Positions 17,476-26,299 are shown, counted from the first letter of the stretch. The stretch is 64,000 nt of DNA from Deltaproteobacteria bacterium (GCA_019309485.1 JAFDGC010000008.1:1-64000); one strand, 5' to 3'. Made by a program: numbers and translations. The notes: a model not told the origin generated them from the letters alone.

Positions 17476-18438
17476 ATGAAAGAAAATCAAAAAACGGCGG
17501 ATGCCGTGCTCAAGGGGGATGTTCGGGCTGCGGCGCGTCTCCTGCGGGAAATCGAAGACTCTTCTCCGGCGGTCCGGGAAATCATTAAAATCCTTTTCCC
17601 CCACACGGGAAGGGCTGGTGTGGTGGGCATCACGGGACCCCCGGGCGCCGGCAAATCGACCCTGGTAGACCGCCTCATCGTAACCCTGCGGAACAAGGGC
17701 ATGTCCGTGGGCGTTCTGGCGGTGGACCCCACGAGTCCCTTCTCGGGAGGGGCCATCCTGGGGGACCGCATCCGGATGCAGCGCCATGCAACGGATCCGG
17801 GGGTTTTCATCCGAGGCGTGGCCAGTCGCGGCCATGTGGGAGGGCTTTCCCATTCCGTGTACGACATGGTGCTGGTACTCGATGCCATGGGTAAGGACGT
17901 CATTCTTGTGGAGACCGTGGGTGTGGGTCAGGATGCGGTGGAGATCGCGCAACTGGCGCACACCAACGTTCTCGTGCTGGCACCTGGAATGGGAGACGGC
18001 ATCCAGACCATTAAGGCCGGAATCCTGGAAACTGCAGCCATCGTTGTGGTGAACAAGGCCGATCTGGACGCCGCCGATCAGACGGCAGGGGAAATAAAGA
18101 CCCTTTTTTCGATGGGGAACCGACCCCAAGCCCAATGGCAGCCGCTTGTCCTGAAAACCCAGGCCACCCGGAACATCGGGATCGACGCCCTGGCCGAGGC
18201 CATCTTTTCACACCAGGCGTATTTAAAGCGCCACCCGGAGACAAACGTCCGGTTGAAAGGACTCAAGGCCGCTTTTTTGCACGCCCTCCAGCAAGAGTTG
18301 CTGCAGGAAGGGATGCGCCGGCTGGAGCGAGGCGGCATGCTGGATACCCTTTCTAAGGCGCTCGAAAATAAACGTATGGATCCATTCTCGGCCGCCCGGC
18401 AAGCCGTCGATGCCCTTTTTACTCTAAAAAGAGGATAG
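17476..18438 (+). CDS. meaB: MeaB/ArgK-type GTPase chaperone of a B12-dependent mutase
   Basis: A 320-aa G3E GTPase. Walker A is GPPGAGKST, switch/effector region AVDPTSPFSGGAILGDRIRM, Walker B VETVGVGQDAVE and base-recognition NKAD. This order is diagnostic for MeaB/ArgK, which guards methylmalonyl-CoA mutase-type enzymes against inactivation and helps load adenosylcobalamin. No mutase gene is in the window, so its client is elsewhere. The ATG is 22 bp after a 208-bp repeat element and has no strong ribosome binding site, so the element may supply or disturb the promoter. Confidence 0.92.
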   Translation: MKENQKTADAVLKGDVRAAARLLREIEDSSPAVREIIKILFPHTGRAGVVGITGPPGAGKSTLVDRLIVTLRNKGMSVGVLAVDPTSPFSGGAILGDRIRMQRHATDPGVFIRGVASRGHVGGLSHSVYDMVLVLDAMGKDVILVETVGVGQDAVEIAQLAHTNVLVLAPGMGDGIQTIKAGILETAAIVVVNKADLDAADQTAGEIKTLFSMGNRPQAQWQPLVLKTQATRNIGIDALAEAIFSHQAYLKRHPETNVRLKGLKAAFLHALQQELLQEGMRRLERGGMLDTLSKALENKRMDPFSAARQAVDALFTLKRG

Positions 18439-18544
18439 ATCCCGAAAAGGGATTCCACTGAGGCGGCCAAGGCCGCGGGGACAAAACAGAGCTTTCCGGC
18501 ACAAGAAGAGCTCGACATTCGGGACGGGTTTCTTTTGCCCGGAT

Positions 18545-19123
18545 CTAAGGCATCCCCTTCAGATCGATGGATTCGGCCACGGACCGCATCCCGAGGATGG
18601 TTTCCGTGATGAGTTCCGTCAGGTCCATGTCCAAAAGCTTTGCACCCTTCTCGATCACCTCCCGGTTCACGCCGGCGGCAAAGCGCTTGTCCTTCCATTT
18701 TTTCTTCACCGACTTGGCGGTGAGATCCATCACGCTTTTGGAAGGCCGCACCAGGGCGGAAGTCACCACCAGCCCGGTCAACTCATCCACCGCATACAGC
18801 ACCTTTTCCAGAAGGCTCCTGGGTTCCACATCGGTGCAAAGCCCCCACCCGTGGCTCACCACGGCCCGGATGTACTCTTCGGGCCAGCCGGCCTCTCTCA
18901 GAAGTTCCTCGGTTTTCCGGCAATGTTGATCGGGGAACCGCTCGTAGTCCAGATCATGCACCAGGCCGATGACGCCCCATTTTTCTTCATCCTCGTTAAA
19001 TTTCCTCGCAAAATGGCGCATGACCCCTTCCACGGCCAGGGCATGTTTGATCAGGCTTTCACTTTGATTGTATTCCAACAAGAGATCATAGGCCTCCTGT
19101 CGGCTCGGCATTTTGTCGCTCAT
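18545..19123 (-). CDS. HDIG-type HD domain phosphohydrolase
   Basis: A 192-aa protein with the HD-domain metal ligands: KHALAVEGVM, VHDLDYERFPDQH and VVSHGWG, then DELTG. This matches the short HDIG family of phosphohydrolases in anaerobic bacteria, of unknown substrate. The C-terminal half (RPSKSVMDLTAKSVKKKWKD) is a family-specific helical part. AGGAGGTAAAG lies just before the ATG. It faces the meaB gene tail to tail. Confidence 0.85.
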   Translation of the reverse strand: MSDKMPSRQEAYDLLLEYNQSESLIKHALAVEGVMRHFARKFNEDEEKWGVIGLVHDLDYERFPDQHCRKTEELLREAGWPEEYIRAVVSHGWGLCTDVEPRSLLEKVLYAVDELTGLVVTSALVRPSKSVMDLTAKSVKKKWKDKRFAAGVNREVIEKGAKLLDMDLTELITETILGMRSVAESIDLKGMP

Positions 19124-19246
19124 TCTTTACCTCCTGAAAATCTTTTCATTGACGGACTGAAGATGCATGCAAATCCTTACCACCCGTTCATAAAGGGTGT
19201 CAATTTCCGTGTTTACAACTTTTTTCCGGATTGTATAAACTAATTT

Positions 19247-19351
19247 GAAACCTCCCCGCTGCCCAGCAAGACAGGATTACCCCTTCGCTCCAACCAGCGA
19301 AACGCTGCCGTCAGGCAGAACCTGCGGGGAATGCCCTCGCCGTTGCGGTTC
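19247..19351 (-). repeat. Interspersed repeat of about 105 bp, copy 1
   Basis: Read on the minus strand it runs GAACCGCAACGGCGAGGGC, ATTCCCCGCAGG, then TTGGAGCGAAGGGG and GGGCAGCGGGGAGGTTTCAAA. The same order occurs at 34394-34472 (plus) and a truncated version at 46964-46997. The 395-bp spacer 19124-19518 holds this repeat and no gene I can support. Confidence 0.65.
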
Positions 19352-19518
19352 ACGGAACCTGGCGGGCGCATCCTTTTGAAAGGACGGCTTGATGTCCTCT
19401 TTTTTGATGATGCAATGATCGATCGATACACCCGAACGAGGTGATATCATGAAATGGTTCTGGGGTATACCGCTTACAGTTTTTATACCTTCCGGGGAAA
19501 GGCCTCTCACGAAGGGTA

Positions 19519-20193
19519 TTATTGAGGGTCGCCGATACCCGTCCGAATCCGGACCCGGGGACCGGCACCCCCTGCGCTTTGCCAATCCCGGATCAGAGAC
19601 AGCCGGTCCAAAAGATGCAGTTTGTTTTGTTTTTTTAAACGGTGATAAATCATCATCCAGGCACACGGCGTGTTGGGATCGATTTCACAGGCGCCGTTCT
19701 GGGAGCCTCCGCACGGGCCGTTGAGAAGGCTTTTGGCGCACCGGGCGATGGGACAGATGCCGCCGGTATGAGAGAGGAGGCAATCCCCGCACCCCTGGCA
19801 GACTTCGTGCCAAACGCCGGGCTTCGAGGACGCTCCGTAAAAGGTGGTGTTGAGGGCCGGAAGGACAGGCAACGGCTCGAAAGCATCCCCGAGGGTCTGT
19901 ACTCCTGCCCCGCAAGCCAGGGAGAGGATGGCGTCGATGTCCGGTGCCACCTCCTGGTAAGCGCTAACCAAATCCTGCTCGCATTGACGCAGAATGGATC
20001 CCACCCTGATTTCCGGGGGATCCCCCTGATAATGCATGGGATGGGAAAGCTCCCTGGCCAGTTGCCGCGCTTCGCGCTCTCCCCCGGAAAGGCACACGGT
20101 GACGCAGCTTCCGCATCCCAGAACCAGGATTTTTCGGTAACCTGCGATCATCGCGACGATCTCGTCCATGGGCTTCAAATCCCCGACGATCAT
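19519..20193 (-). CDS. metV: MetV-type zinc/Fe-S protein (methylene-THF reductase-associated)
   Basis: A 224-aa protein of the methylene-tetrahydrofolate reductase C-terminal-like family. It has LGCGSCVTVCLSGG, ACGAGVQTLG, and the Cys-rich tail CQGCGDC, CPIARCAKSLLNGPCGGS. In acetogens MetV partners MetF and links it to electron carriers. Here no MetF is adjacent; instead the gene follows two ferredoxins and a mini-AOR with a 4-bp overlap (stop of the ferredoxin over its ATG). That suggests an electron-transfer complex of another kind. Confidence 0.85.
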   Translation of the reverse strand: MIVGDLKPMDEIVAMIAGYRKILVLGCGSCVTVCLSGGEREARQLARELSHPMHYQGDPPEIRVGSILRQCEQDLVSAYQEVAPDIDAILSLACGAGVQTLGDAFEPLPVLPALNTTFYGASSKPGVWHEVCQGCGDCLLSHTGGICPIARCAKSLLNGPCGGSQNGACEIDPNTPCAWMMIYHRLKKQNKLHLLDRLSLIRDWQSAGGAGPRVRIRTGIGDPQ

Positions 20194-20594
20194 GGCGACA
20201 CCTCTTCCTTTTTATGTTCCCCAGGGATGTAAGCCGCCCGGGCCAGGCCGTCGAGGGCTTCCCGGTGCCTGGGGCAAAGGGGTTTCATCTGCCATTGGAT
20301 TTTTTTCGATACGGTCTCTGAAAACGGCGCGGTATAAACGGGCGCGTTGCAAACGTCACACCGGAGGAGATCGAGCGTGGTCACGGCGTCCCAGTCCCCA
20401 TGCAGCAAATGCTGAAATTCGATGGCATCCTGGGGGCATACCCGCCAGCAGTTCCCGCATCGGGCGCATCGGGCCATGTTATGCAGCAAGGTGCGGTGAT
20501 CCTGGGTATCCCTTGCACTCAAGGCATCGGCGGGACAGTTTTCCACACAGGCCAAGCAGCCGTTGCACCGCTGGTTTACCCGGAAATAGGCCAT
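20190..20594 (-). CDS. 2x[4Fe-4S] ferredoxin with C-terminal CxxC element
   Basis: A 134-aa protein: CNGCLACVENCPADA (about 10-24) and CARCGNCWRVCPQDA (about 42-56) are two 4Fe-4S sites, followed by RCDVCNAP and LCPRH, a likely zinc or extra metal site. The chosen ATG has AAGGAGAACGGATC before it. It overlaps the preceding polyferredoxin by 19 bp and the MetV gene by 4 bp. It would shuttle electrons between the mini-AOR polyferredoxin and MetV. Confidence 0.82.
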   Translation of the reverse strand: MAYFRVNQRCNGCLACVENCPADALSARDTQDHRTLLHNMARCARCGNCWRVCPQDAIEFQHLLHGDWDAVTTLDLLRCDVCNAPVYTAPFSETVSKKIQWQMKPLCPRHREALDGLARAAYIPGEHKKEEVSP

Positions 20595-21073
20595 GATCCG
20601 TTCTCCTTTACCCCGATCCTTATCCTCCGCGCCGCATGACGGATGTGTCCATACTGCACGCTTTCGACGGGGACATACGCCAAGGCGCCGGGATAACAGA
20701 ACCGTACACATTGGGGATCCCCGCCGCAAAGATCGCACTTAAAAATTTTCTGCCGCAAGGGATCAAACCCTATGGCCCCGAAGGGACATGCGGCCATACA
20801 CATGCGGCAGCTGATGCACCGGCCGTAATCCACCATCACCCGATCAAGAAAGTTGTCCCGGTAAAGGGCGTCCCTGGGACAGGCCGCCATGCAGGGGGCG
20901 TCTTCACATTGCCGGCAGGCGATCGGAACAAAAAAAGGTTTCCGGTTCCATTGGAATATCCGGATACGGGAAAGACTCGGATTTGCCGATGCGCCGCATC
21001 GGACGGCGCAAACAATTTCGCACTCCATGCAGCCCGTGCACCTTTGAGGATCGATGTGGAGCATTTTATCCAT
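20576..21073 (-). CDS. 16-Cys polyferredoxin (AOR electron-transfer subunit type)
   Basis: A 165-aa protein with four cysteine groups: CTGCMECEIVC, CRQCEDAPCMAAC, CISCRMCMAAC and CDLCGGDPQCVRFC, enough for four 4Fe-4S clusters. It is a close relative of the 168-aa protein at 25793-26299, which accompanies the full-length AOR. CAGGAGAAACGCC sets the ATG. It overlaps the mini-AOR gene by 8 bp. Confidence 0.88.
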   Translation of the reverse strand: MDKMLHIDPQRCTGCMECEIVCAVRCGASANPSLSRIRIFQWNRKPFFVPIACRQCEDAPCMAACPRDALYRDNFLDRVMVDYGRCISCRMCMAACPFGAIGFDPLRQKIFKCDLCGGDPQCVRFCYPGALAYVPVESVQYGHIRHAARRIRIGVKENGSWPISG

Positions 21074-22253
21074 CACGGCGTTTCTCCTGTTCGCGAATCC
21101 CGGGCCAGAGGTCTTCAATGCCAAGAGCCTTGAACACCTTTAACCTCATCAAAGAACGTTTGTCCCATCCATCGGCCGCGGGGTTTTTCACCCCGCGCGA
21201 AAACGGCGCTGCCCTGGAATCATATTGTTCGTCTCTTATCCGAATCAGACGGTTCAGGGCGTGGACCCGAAACGCCGCATCCACCAGCTGGGTTTTGTGA
21301 AACACGAGCCCTGAAGCAAACCGGATCAGGTTTCCGATGACCGTCAGCACTTCGGTTTCGGATTCGGTTTCCGGGGCCCGCAAAAACCCAAGTCCCAGGC
21401 AATGGGCGATGGATTCGAAAACCACATCTCTTGGCAGGCGCATCCCCTTTTTTTCAAAGAGGCACCTCATTTCCTGAGGAACCCCCGCTGCCGTTTTCCT
21501 TTCGCCGGTGTCCTTTATCTCCGGGCTTGTCTTTGGGAGCATCTCATGAAAACGGGAGGAATCCGGAAGCACGGTCCATTGCTCCAGAATTTCCTTTAAA
21601 AGATCCAATAATTTCTGCGGGTGTTTCACAGGAAGATCCCGGGTGCCGGTGCAAATCACGGCTTTCACGTTTTTCGCCCCCAGGGCCGAACCGGCGCCCG
21701 ATGCACCGAAGATCCGTCCGTCATGGGTGAAAACTTTTGCGCCGTGCAACCGGTTTTCTCCTTCCGGACCGATGGCCAACCCCCGGATGCCTTGGAACCC
21801 TTCTTTTCGGCCGATGCGTTCCAGGAATTCGGCGGCACCGGTTTTTTTCAGCGCCCCGGCGCTTTCAAGCGTAATGCCGCCGTTTCGAAGGGCAATAAAG
21901 ACCGGGCGTTTGGCTTTCCCTGTCAGGACGATGTGATCGAACCCCGCCCACCTCATGCCGGCACCGAATCCGCCCGGGATCGTTTCGGATTCGAATCGGT
22001 ACGTCAATGGAAATCGGGTGGAAAATGCGGCGCTTTCCATGGGCCCCGCCCCCAACCCGGAAAGGATCCCCGATCCCAAAACGATGGCGTCGTTAGAATC
22101 CAAAGGCGGAATGCCGCTTTCAGAATGTCGAAGAAACAGATAGGCGTTGATTCCCCCACCGCCTAAAAAGCGGTAACGCCTGTCACGCGTGAGGGTGTCC
22201 ACCGTGACATCTTTTTTGTCCAAATCGACATATCCGATTGTTACAAGCTCCAT
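21066..22253 (-). CDS. Short AOR-like protein ('mini-AOR') lacking Fe-S ligand cysteines
   Basis: A 395-aa member of the AOR superfamily, against 570-650 aa normally. The N-terminal pterin domain is recognisable (FLGGGGINAYL, GSGILSGLG, AGFDHIVLTGKAKRPVF, AIGPEGENRL, GAKNVKAV). The middle 250 or so residues, which carry CxxCxxxC, are missing. Near the C-terminus the fourth-ligand motif DCLGICKY of the other AOR reads HCLGLGFL. The Arg of the GGRG loop is Gly here. The reading frame is intact and AGGAGC precedes the ATG, so it looks like a functional short form, perhaps structural or a cofactor carrier. It heads the operon 22253-19519. Confidence 0.75.
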   Translation of the reverse strand: MELVTIGYVDLDKKDVTVDTLTRDRRYRFLGGGGINAYLFLRHSESGIPPLDSNDAIVLGSGILSGLGAGPMESAAFSTRFPLTYRFESETIPGGFGAGMRWAGFDHIVLTGKAKRPVFIALRNGGITLESAGALKKTGAAEFLERIGRKEGFQGIRGLAIGPEGENRLHGAKVFTHDGRIFGASGAGSALGAKNVKAVICTGTRDLPVKHPQKLLDLLKEILEQWTVLPDSSRFHEMLPKTSPEIKDTGERKTAAGVPQEMRCLFEKKGMRLPRDVVFESIAHCLGLGFLRAPETESETEVLTVIGNLIRFASGLVFHKTQLVDAAFRVHALNRLIRIRDEQYDSRAAPFSRGVKNPAADGWDKRSLMRLKVFKALGIEDLWPGIREQEKRRDG

Positions 22254-22351
22254 CAGCGCTCCTAAGTCGGAACTGCGGCAAGCATTCCGACAAACACTGT
22301 TGATCATTGTGAACCGCTCGGCAAAAAATCGAGGCTATCCGCTTCCTCTTC

Positions 22352-23125
22352 TCACCGAGCTGCATCGGCCGTTTTGATCTTTTCGCTGATCTCCCGGGCG
22401 GAGTAAAGGGTTTCTTCCGCTAAAAAGGCCATTTTTTTCGCATCGATGCGGGGCTTGAATCCAACCACCCAAATGGCGGCGCTGAGGGTGCGTGTCCCCT
22501 GGATGGCGGCGGCCACGGCCCTGACACCGGGAATGTATTCCTCGTCGTCCGTGGCGTACCCGGTCCGGCGGGCCTTTCGGATTTCCTCCATGAATCGCAT
22601 GGGGTTGATGATGGTGTGTTTCGTGAAACGCGGAATTCCTTTCATGCGGATCAACTCCGCCGCCTGTTCTTCGGGCATGGAGGCCATGAAAACCTTCCCG
22701 GCGGCCCCGGCAAAAAGCGGAATCCGGGATCCCACAGGGGCGGTGATCTTCAAGTCCTGCATGGATTCGACAATATCCAGGATGGTGAGGTGCTCTTTGT
22801 TCCTCACCCCTAAAAAGACCGATTCCTGAACCCGTTCCATGAGGGCTTCCATGGCGGGCCGGGCGATCTCTTTGATATCGATGCGGGAATATGCGGCACG
22901 CCCAAGTTCGAAAAGGGTCACCCCCAAGGTGTAGGTCTTGGTTGTTGGATCCCGGACCACCGCTCCCACGTTCTCCAGGGCATTCAAGATGCCGAAGACC
23001 GTGCTCTTGCCGAGAAAAAGCTGCTTTGAAAGCTCGCTGATCCCCATCCCCTGCCGGCTCTTGGAAACGGATTTAAGGATCTGGAATGCTTTTTTGACGG
23101 TCGGCGCCTGGTATGCATTGACCAT
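22352..23125 (-). CDS. IclR-family transcriptional regulator
   Basis: A 257-aa protein with an N-terminal winged helix (TVKKAFQILKSV, GISELSKQLFLGKSTVFGIL, residues about 8-60) and a C-terminal IclR effector domain (APVGSRIPLFAGAAGKVFMA, DDEEYIPGVRAVAAAI). It is divergent from the full AOR operon and 98 bp upstream of the mini-AOR on the same strand, so it probably controls both. The palindromes at 23413-23434 are candidate operators. Confidence 0.9.
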   Translation of the reverse strand: MVNAYQAPTVKKAFQILKSVSKSRQGMGISELSKQLFLGKSTVFGILNALENVGAVVRDPTTKTYTLGVTLFELGRAAYSRIDIKEIARPAMEALMERVQESVFLGVRNKEHLTILDIVESMQDLKITAPVGSRIPLFAGAAGKVFMASMPEEQAAELIRMKGIPRFTKHTIINPMRFMEEIRKARRTGYATDDEEYIPGVRAVAAAIQGTRTLSAAIWVVGFKPRIDAKKMAFLAEETLYSAREISEKIKTADAAR

Positions 23126-23369
23126 TCGTTCACCATGATGAACAATTTTATTTATTACTACCCTGATGAACCGGTTTTGTCAACACGGATATGCATTTTT
23201 TTTTGCAAATTATATCACTTTGTATATCTCTGCTGGATCGGTAGCGACTGATAAATCCCCGCTGGAAACAACCATATCATATATAACCAATTAATATAAT
23301 ATGTTAAATATCTTTTATGGGTACCCGATTTCAAAATTTTCAGCGCAGTTTGGGTATGGTGATTTTCTC

Positions 23370-23397
23370 TTGACAACGGGATTTTTTTTGGTATGAA
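23370..23397 (+). promoter_or_regulatory. Putative sigma-70 promoter of the AOR operon
   Basis: TTGACA at 23370-23375 and TATGAA at 23392-23397, separated by 16 bases. It lies about 150 bp upstream of the zinc-ribbon gene that leads the AOR operon. The 399-bp spacer 23126-23524 also holds the operator-like palindromes and an AT-rich stretch (23190-23300), and no gene. Confidence 0.5.
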
Positions 23398-23412
23398 TTG
23401 ATCAGGCCAACT

Positions 23413-23434
23413 GTTCACTATAATGAACTGTTCA
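23413..23434. promoter_or_regulatory. Overlapping palindromic operator candidate
   Basis: GTTCACTATAATGAAC (23413-23428) is a palindrome with 5-bp arms and a 6-bp centre. TGAACTGTTCA (23424-23434) is a perfect 11-bp palindrome that shares the middle TGAAC arm. Together they give three alternating half-sites just downstream of the predicted -10, where a bound repressor would block transcription. The divergent IclR regulator is the obvious candidate protein. Confidence 0.5.
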
Positions 23435-23524
23435 TGAAACGGGATCCTAGGCCGCGGGGACGGACCCCTACGGCTGTGGAATCCGGAAACCGCCGCATCT
23501 CAACCCGTTAGGAAAGGAGTCACC

Positions 23525-23818
23525 ATGCCCCTTGAAAACACGAAACAATCCGCCGCCGAAGCGTTGAGACAAACACGGACGTTCGGAAAAGTCCGATGCC
23601 ACAACCCGAGTTGCATGGGGAGAATCCAACCGGAACCGGGCGCCCGGCTGGTGAAATGCCCCACCTGCGGAATGGAATATCGGTTGTACTGGGTCAGTCC
23701 GACGCTGCCGCGAATCCGGGGTCCGGTCTGGGATGTAAACCGGGAAATCGCCGAAAAAACCTTTGCGGAAAAACAGGCCGTCACAAAGCCGACGGCAGGG
23801 AAGATGAAAGGAAAATAA
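23525..23818 (+). CDS. Small zinc-ribbon protein of the AOR operon
   Basis: A 97-aa protein with CHNPSC and CPTCGMEY, two Cys pairs of a zinc ribbon, and a charged C-terminus. AGGAAAGGAGTCACC precedes the ATG. It ends 1 base before the AOR start. I do not recognise a named family; the pairing suggests a small accessory or maturation role for the AOR. Confidence 0.7.
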   Translation: MPLENTKQSAAEALRQTRTFGKVRCHNPSCMGRIQPEPGARLVKCPTCGMEYRLYWVSPTLPRIRGPVWDVNREIAEKTFAEKQAVTKPTAGKMKGK

Positions 23819-23819
23819 C

Positions 23820-25760
23820 ATGCCGCTGGACAGAAAAATCGCCCACATCAATCTGACCACAGGGGATATCGATGTCAAATCCATTCCGTTGAATGTCCGA
23901 AAGCAATTCATCGGGGGGCGGGGGCTCGATGCGTATCTATTGTATAATTATGCACGCAAAGGGGTGGATCCCCTGGGACCGGAGAATCCCCTGATCATCA
24001 GTGCCGGCCTCCTGACGGCCACCTGTGCCTCCGCGACGGCACGAACCCATGTCATGGCCAAATCCCCGTTGACCGGGTTGCTGGGAAGCACCAACATGGG
24101 AGGGTTTTTCGCCCCCGAACTGGCCTGGGCCGGATTCCACCACTTGGTCATCACGGGAAAGGCCGACAAGCCGGTGTATCTTTTCATCCACAACGGAAAC
24201 ATCGAGATCCGGGATGCATCGGGCCTCTGGGGAAAGACCACCACCGATACCCAATGGGCCGTCCGGGAAGAACTCGGGGACGACGAAGTCAAAAGCCTGG
24301 TCATCGGCCCGGCCGGGGAAAACCTGGTCCGCTTTGCCAATGTCATGACCGGGATCAAAAATTCCGGGGGACGGACCGGTATGGGGTGTGTCATGGGTGC
24401 CAAGAATCTCAAGGCCGTGGCCGCCCGGGGCACCCTGGACATCAAGATCGCCCACCCCATGGATGCGTTGGAGTATAACAAGCGCTTCATCGACCAGATC
24501 ACCAGCGCAAAAGTGAACCAGACCCAGGGGACCCTGGGAACGCCTTTCATCTGGGGCGCCACCAACTGCTGGGGCGGCCTCCGGACACGGAATTTCCAGT
24601 ACAACCAGCTGGAGTACGCCGATGACATCGAACCGGAACGGCTGGATGAAATCGCCACGGAAACCATCGGGCCCCATCATATGACAGGGTGTTTTGCCTG
24701 CCAGGTGCATTGCCGCGCCCAATACAAAATCCCGTCCGGACCCTATGCCGGCAAATACGACGAAGGCCCGGAATACACCTCATTGGGGGCGTTCGGCGCC
24801 GAACCGGGGTGTACCTCCGCCGAGACCGTGTTGACCGGGAATCACCTGGTGAATCAATTTGGTATGGACAATCTGGAAACCGGTTCCATGATCGCCTGGG
24901 CCATGGAGCTTTACGAGGAAGGGATTCTGACGGAGAAACACACAGACGGACTCGATCTGCGGTTTGGAAATGACGCTGTGCTCCTGGAGATGGTGGAACG
25001 CATCTGCTACCGGAAAGGCTGGCTGGGGGACACTCTGGCCGACGGCGGGATCCCGGCGGCGGAAAAAATCGGCAAGAATTCCTTTGATTACCTGATCCAG
25101 GTCAAGGGGATGAACAACCTCCATTCCGATGAACGCGCCACTCCGGCCCTGGCCCTGAACATCGCCACCGCCTCCCGGGGGAGCGATCATCTGCGCAGCC
25201 GCCCCGCCATTGACTTGTATCATCTCCCCGAAGGGGTTTTACGCAAAATTTACGGGACTCCGATTCCGTATGACGGCCCTTTGAGCTCCGAACACACGTC
25301 CTACGAAGGAAAAGCATGGATGGTCTTCTGGCAGGAAAACTGTTACATGGCCGTGGACTGCCTCGGGATTTGCAAATATCACACCACCTTCCTCGGGGCC
25401 ACCCTCCCCAACTTCGAAGACTGGCCTAAAGTCATCTATTACAATACGGGCCTTGAATTCACGCCGGAAGAGCTGTGGACCGTCGCCGAGCGATGCAACA
25501 TGATCGAACGCATGTATAATATTCGGGAAGGGTTGTCCCGGAACGATCTTAAAAAGGGGGACACCCTGAACCATCGATACTTTGACGAACCCTGCAAGCG
25601 GGGGGCACCGGACGTGATCGGCATGTGCATCGATCGGGAACAATTCGAAAAGATGCTCGATGAATTTTACGATTACAAGGGACTGGACAAAAACGGAAAA
25701 CCAAAAGCGGCGACGCTGAAGCGTCTGGGGCTGGATCGCGAGCCCTCCCGGCTGCTGTAG
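23820..25760 (+). CDS. Aldehyde:ferredoxin oxidoreductase family tungstoenzyme
   Basis: A 646-aa full-length AOR. The pterin domain has FIGGRGLDAYLL, the 4Fe-4S ligands are C291, C294, C298 (GCFACQVHC) and C518 (DCLGICKY), and the C-terminal helix region has ERMYNIREGLSR. AORs oxidise aldehydes (or, run backwards, reduce acids) with ferredoxin; BamB of class II benzoyl-CoA reductase is a distant relative of like length but its ligand motif differs (CxxCxxxC set in SCYNCPLKC). Substrate cannot be told. It lies between the zinc-ribbon gene and a 16-Cys polyferredoxin that should be its electron partner. Confidence 0.92.
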   Translation: MPLDRKIAHINLTTGDIDVKSIPLNVRKQFIGGRGLDAYLLYNYARKGVDPLGPENPLIISAGLLTATCASATARTHVMAKSPLTGLLGSTNMGGFFAPELAWAGFHHLVITGKADKPVYLFIHNGNIEIRDASGLWGKTTTDTQWAVREELGDDEVKSLVIGPAGENLVRFANVMTGIKNSGGRTGMGCVMGAKNLKAVAARGTLDIKIAHPMDALEYNKRFIDQITSAKVNQTQGTLGTPFIWGATNCWGGLRTRNFQYNQLEYADDIEPERLDEIATETIGPHHMTGCFACQVHCRAQYKIPSGPYAGKYDEGPEYTSLGAFGAEPGCTSAETVLTGNHLVNQFGMDNLETGSMIAWAMELYEEGILTEKHTDGLDLRFGNDAVLLEMVERICYRKGWLGDTLADGGIPAAEKIGKNSFDYLIQVKGMNNLHSDERATPALALNIATASRGSDHLRSRPAIDLYHLPEGVLRKIYGTPIPYDGPLSSEHTSYEGKAWMVFWQENCYMAVDCLGICKYHTTFLGATLPNFEDWPKVIYYNTGLEFTPEELWTVAERCNMIERMYNIREGLSRNDLKKGDTLNHRYFDEPCKRGAPDVIGMCIDREQFEKMLDEFYDYKGLDKNGKPKAATLKRLGLDREPSRLL

Positions 25761-25792
25761 ACCGATTCCCATCCATAGGAAAGGAGGGGTTC

Positions 25793-26299
25793 ATGGAAAC
25801 CTCAGGAAAAGTATTGACCATCGATCACGAAAAATGCACGGGTTGCCGGCTTTGCGAACTGGTGTGCGCCGTCAAGCATGACGGTGTTTCCAACCCCATG
25901 CGCAGCCGCATCCGTGTCATGAAATGGGAAGCCGAGGGGCTTTACATCCCCATGTCGTGCCAGCAGTGCGAAGACGCCCCCTGCTTGAAAGCCTGCCCCG
26001 TGAAGGCCATATCCCGAAATGCGTCTTTTGAACGGGTTGAAATCGATTACGACCTCTGCATCGGGTGTCGCACGTGCGTTTCGGTGTGCCCTTTCGGTGC
26101 CATGAGTTTCAATCCCGTGGAGAAAAAAGTGTTCAAGTGCGATCTGTGCGACGGGGATCCCCAGTGCGTCCGTTTCTGTGAAGTCAAGGCCGTGGATTAT
26201 GTGGATGCCGCCGATGTAAGCCTCAAGAAGAAAAAAGCCGCCGCCCATCGAATCTCCGTGGCGGGAAAGGAAGCGGCTTCCCTGCATGCGGCCCTTTAA
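25793..26299 (+). CDS. 16-Cys polyferredoxin partner of the AOR
   Basis: A 168-aa protein with CTGCRLCELVC, CQQCEDAPCLKAC, CIGCRTCVSVC and CDLCDGDPQCVRFC, four 4Fe-4S sites. It is the electron-transfer subunit type found next to AOR and BamB genes. AAAGGAGGGGTTC precedes the ATG, 32 bp after the AOR stop. The C-terminus is a Lys/Ala-rich extension. Confidence 0.9.
   Translation: METSGKVLTIDHEKCTGCRLCELVCAVKHDGVSNPMRSRIRVMKWEAEGLYIPMSCQQCEDAPCLKACPVKAISRNASFERVEIDYDLCIGCRTCVSVCPFGAMSFNPVEKKVFKCDLCDGDPQCVRFCEVKAVDYVDAADVSLKKKKAAAHRISVAGKEAASLHAAL

Noticed and set aside
19449-19724. 91-codon frame with a good GAGGTGATATC start signal
   Set aside because: Two thirds of it is antisense to metV and its translation is not protein-like; kept only as a note.
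23820-25760. BamB (class II benzoyl-CoA reductase catalytic subunit)
   Set aside because: Length is similar, but ligand-region motifs differ from what I know of BamB and no BamC-I genes follow, so only AOR family is claimed.
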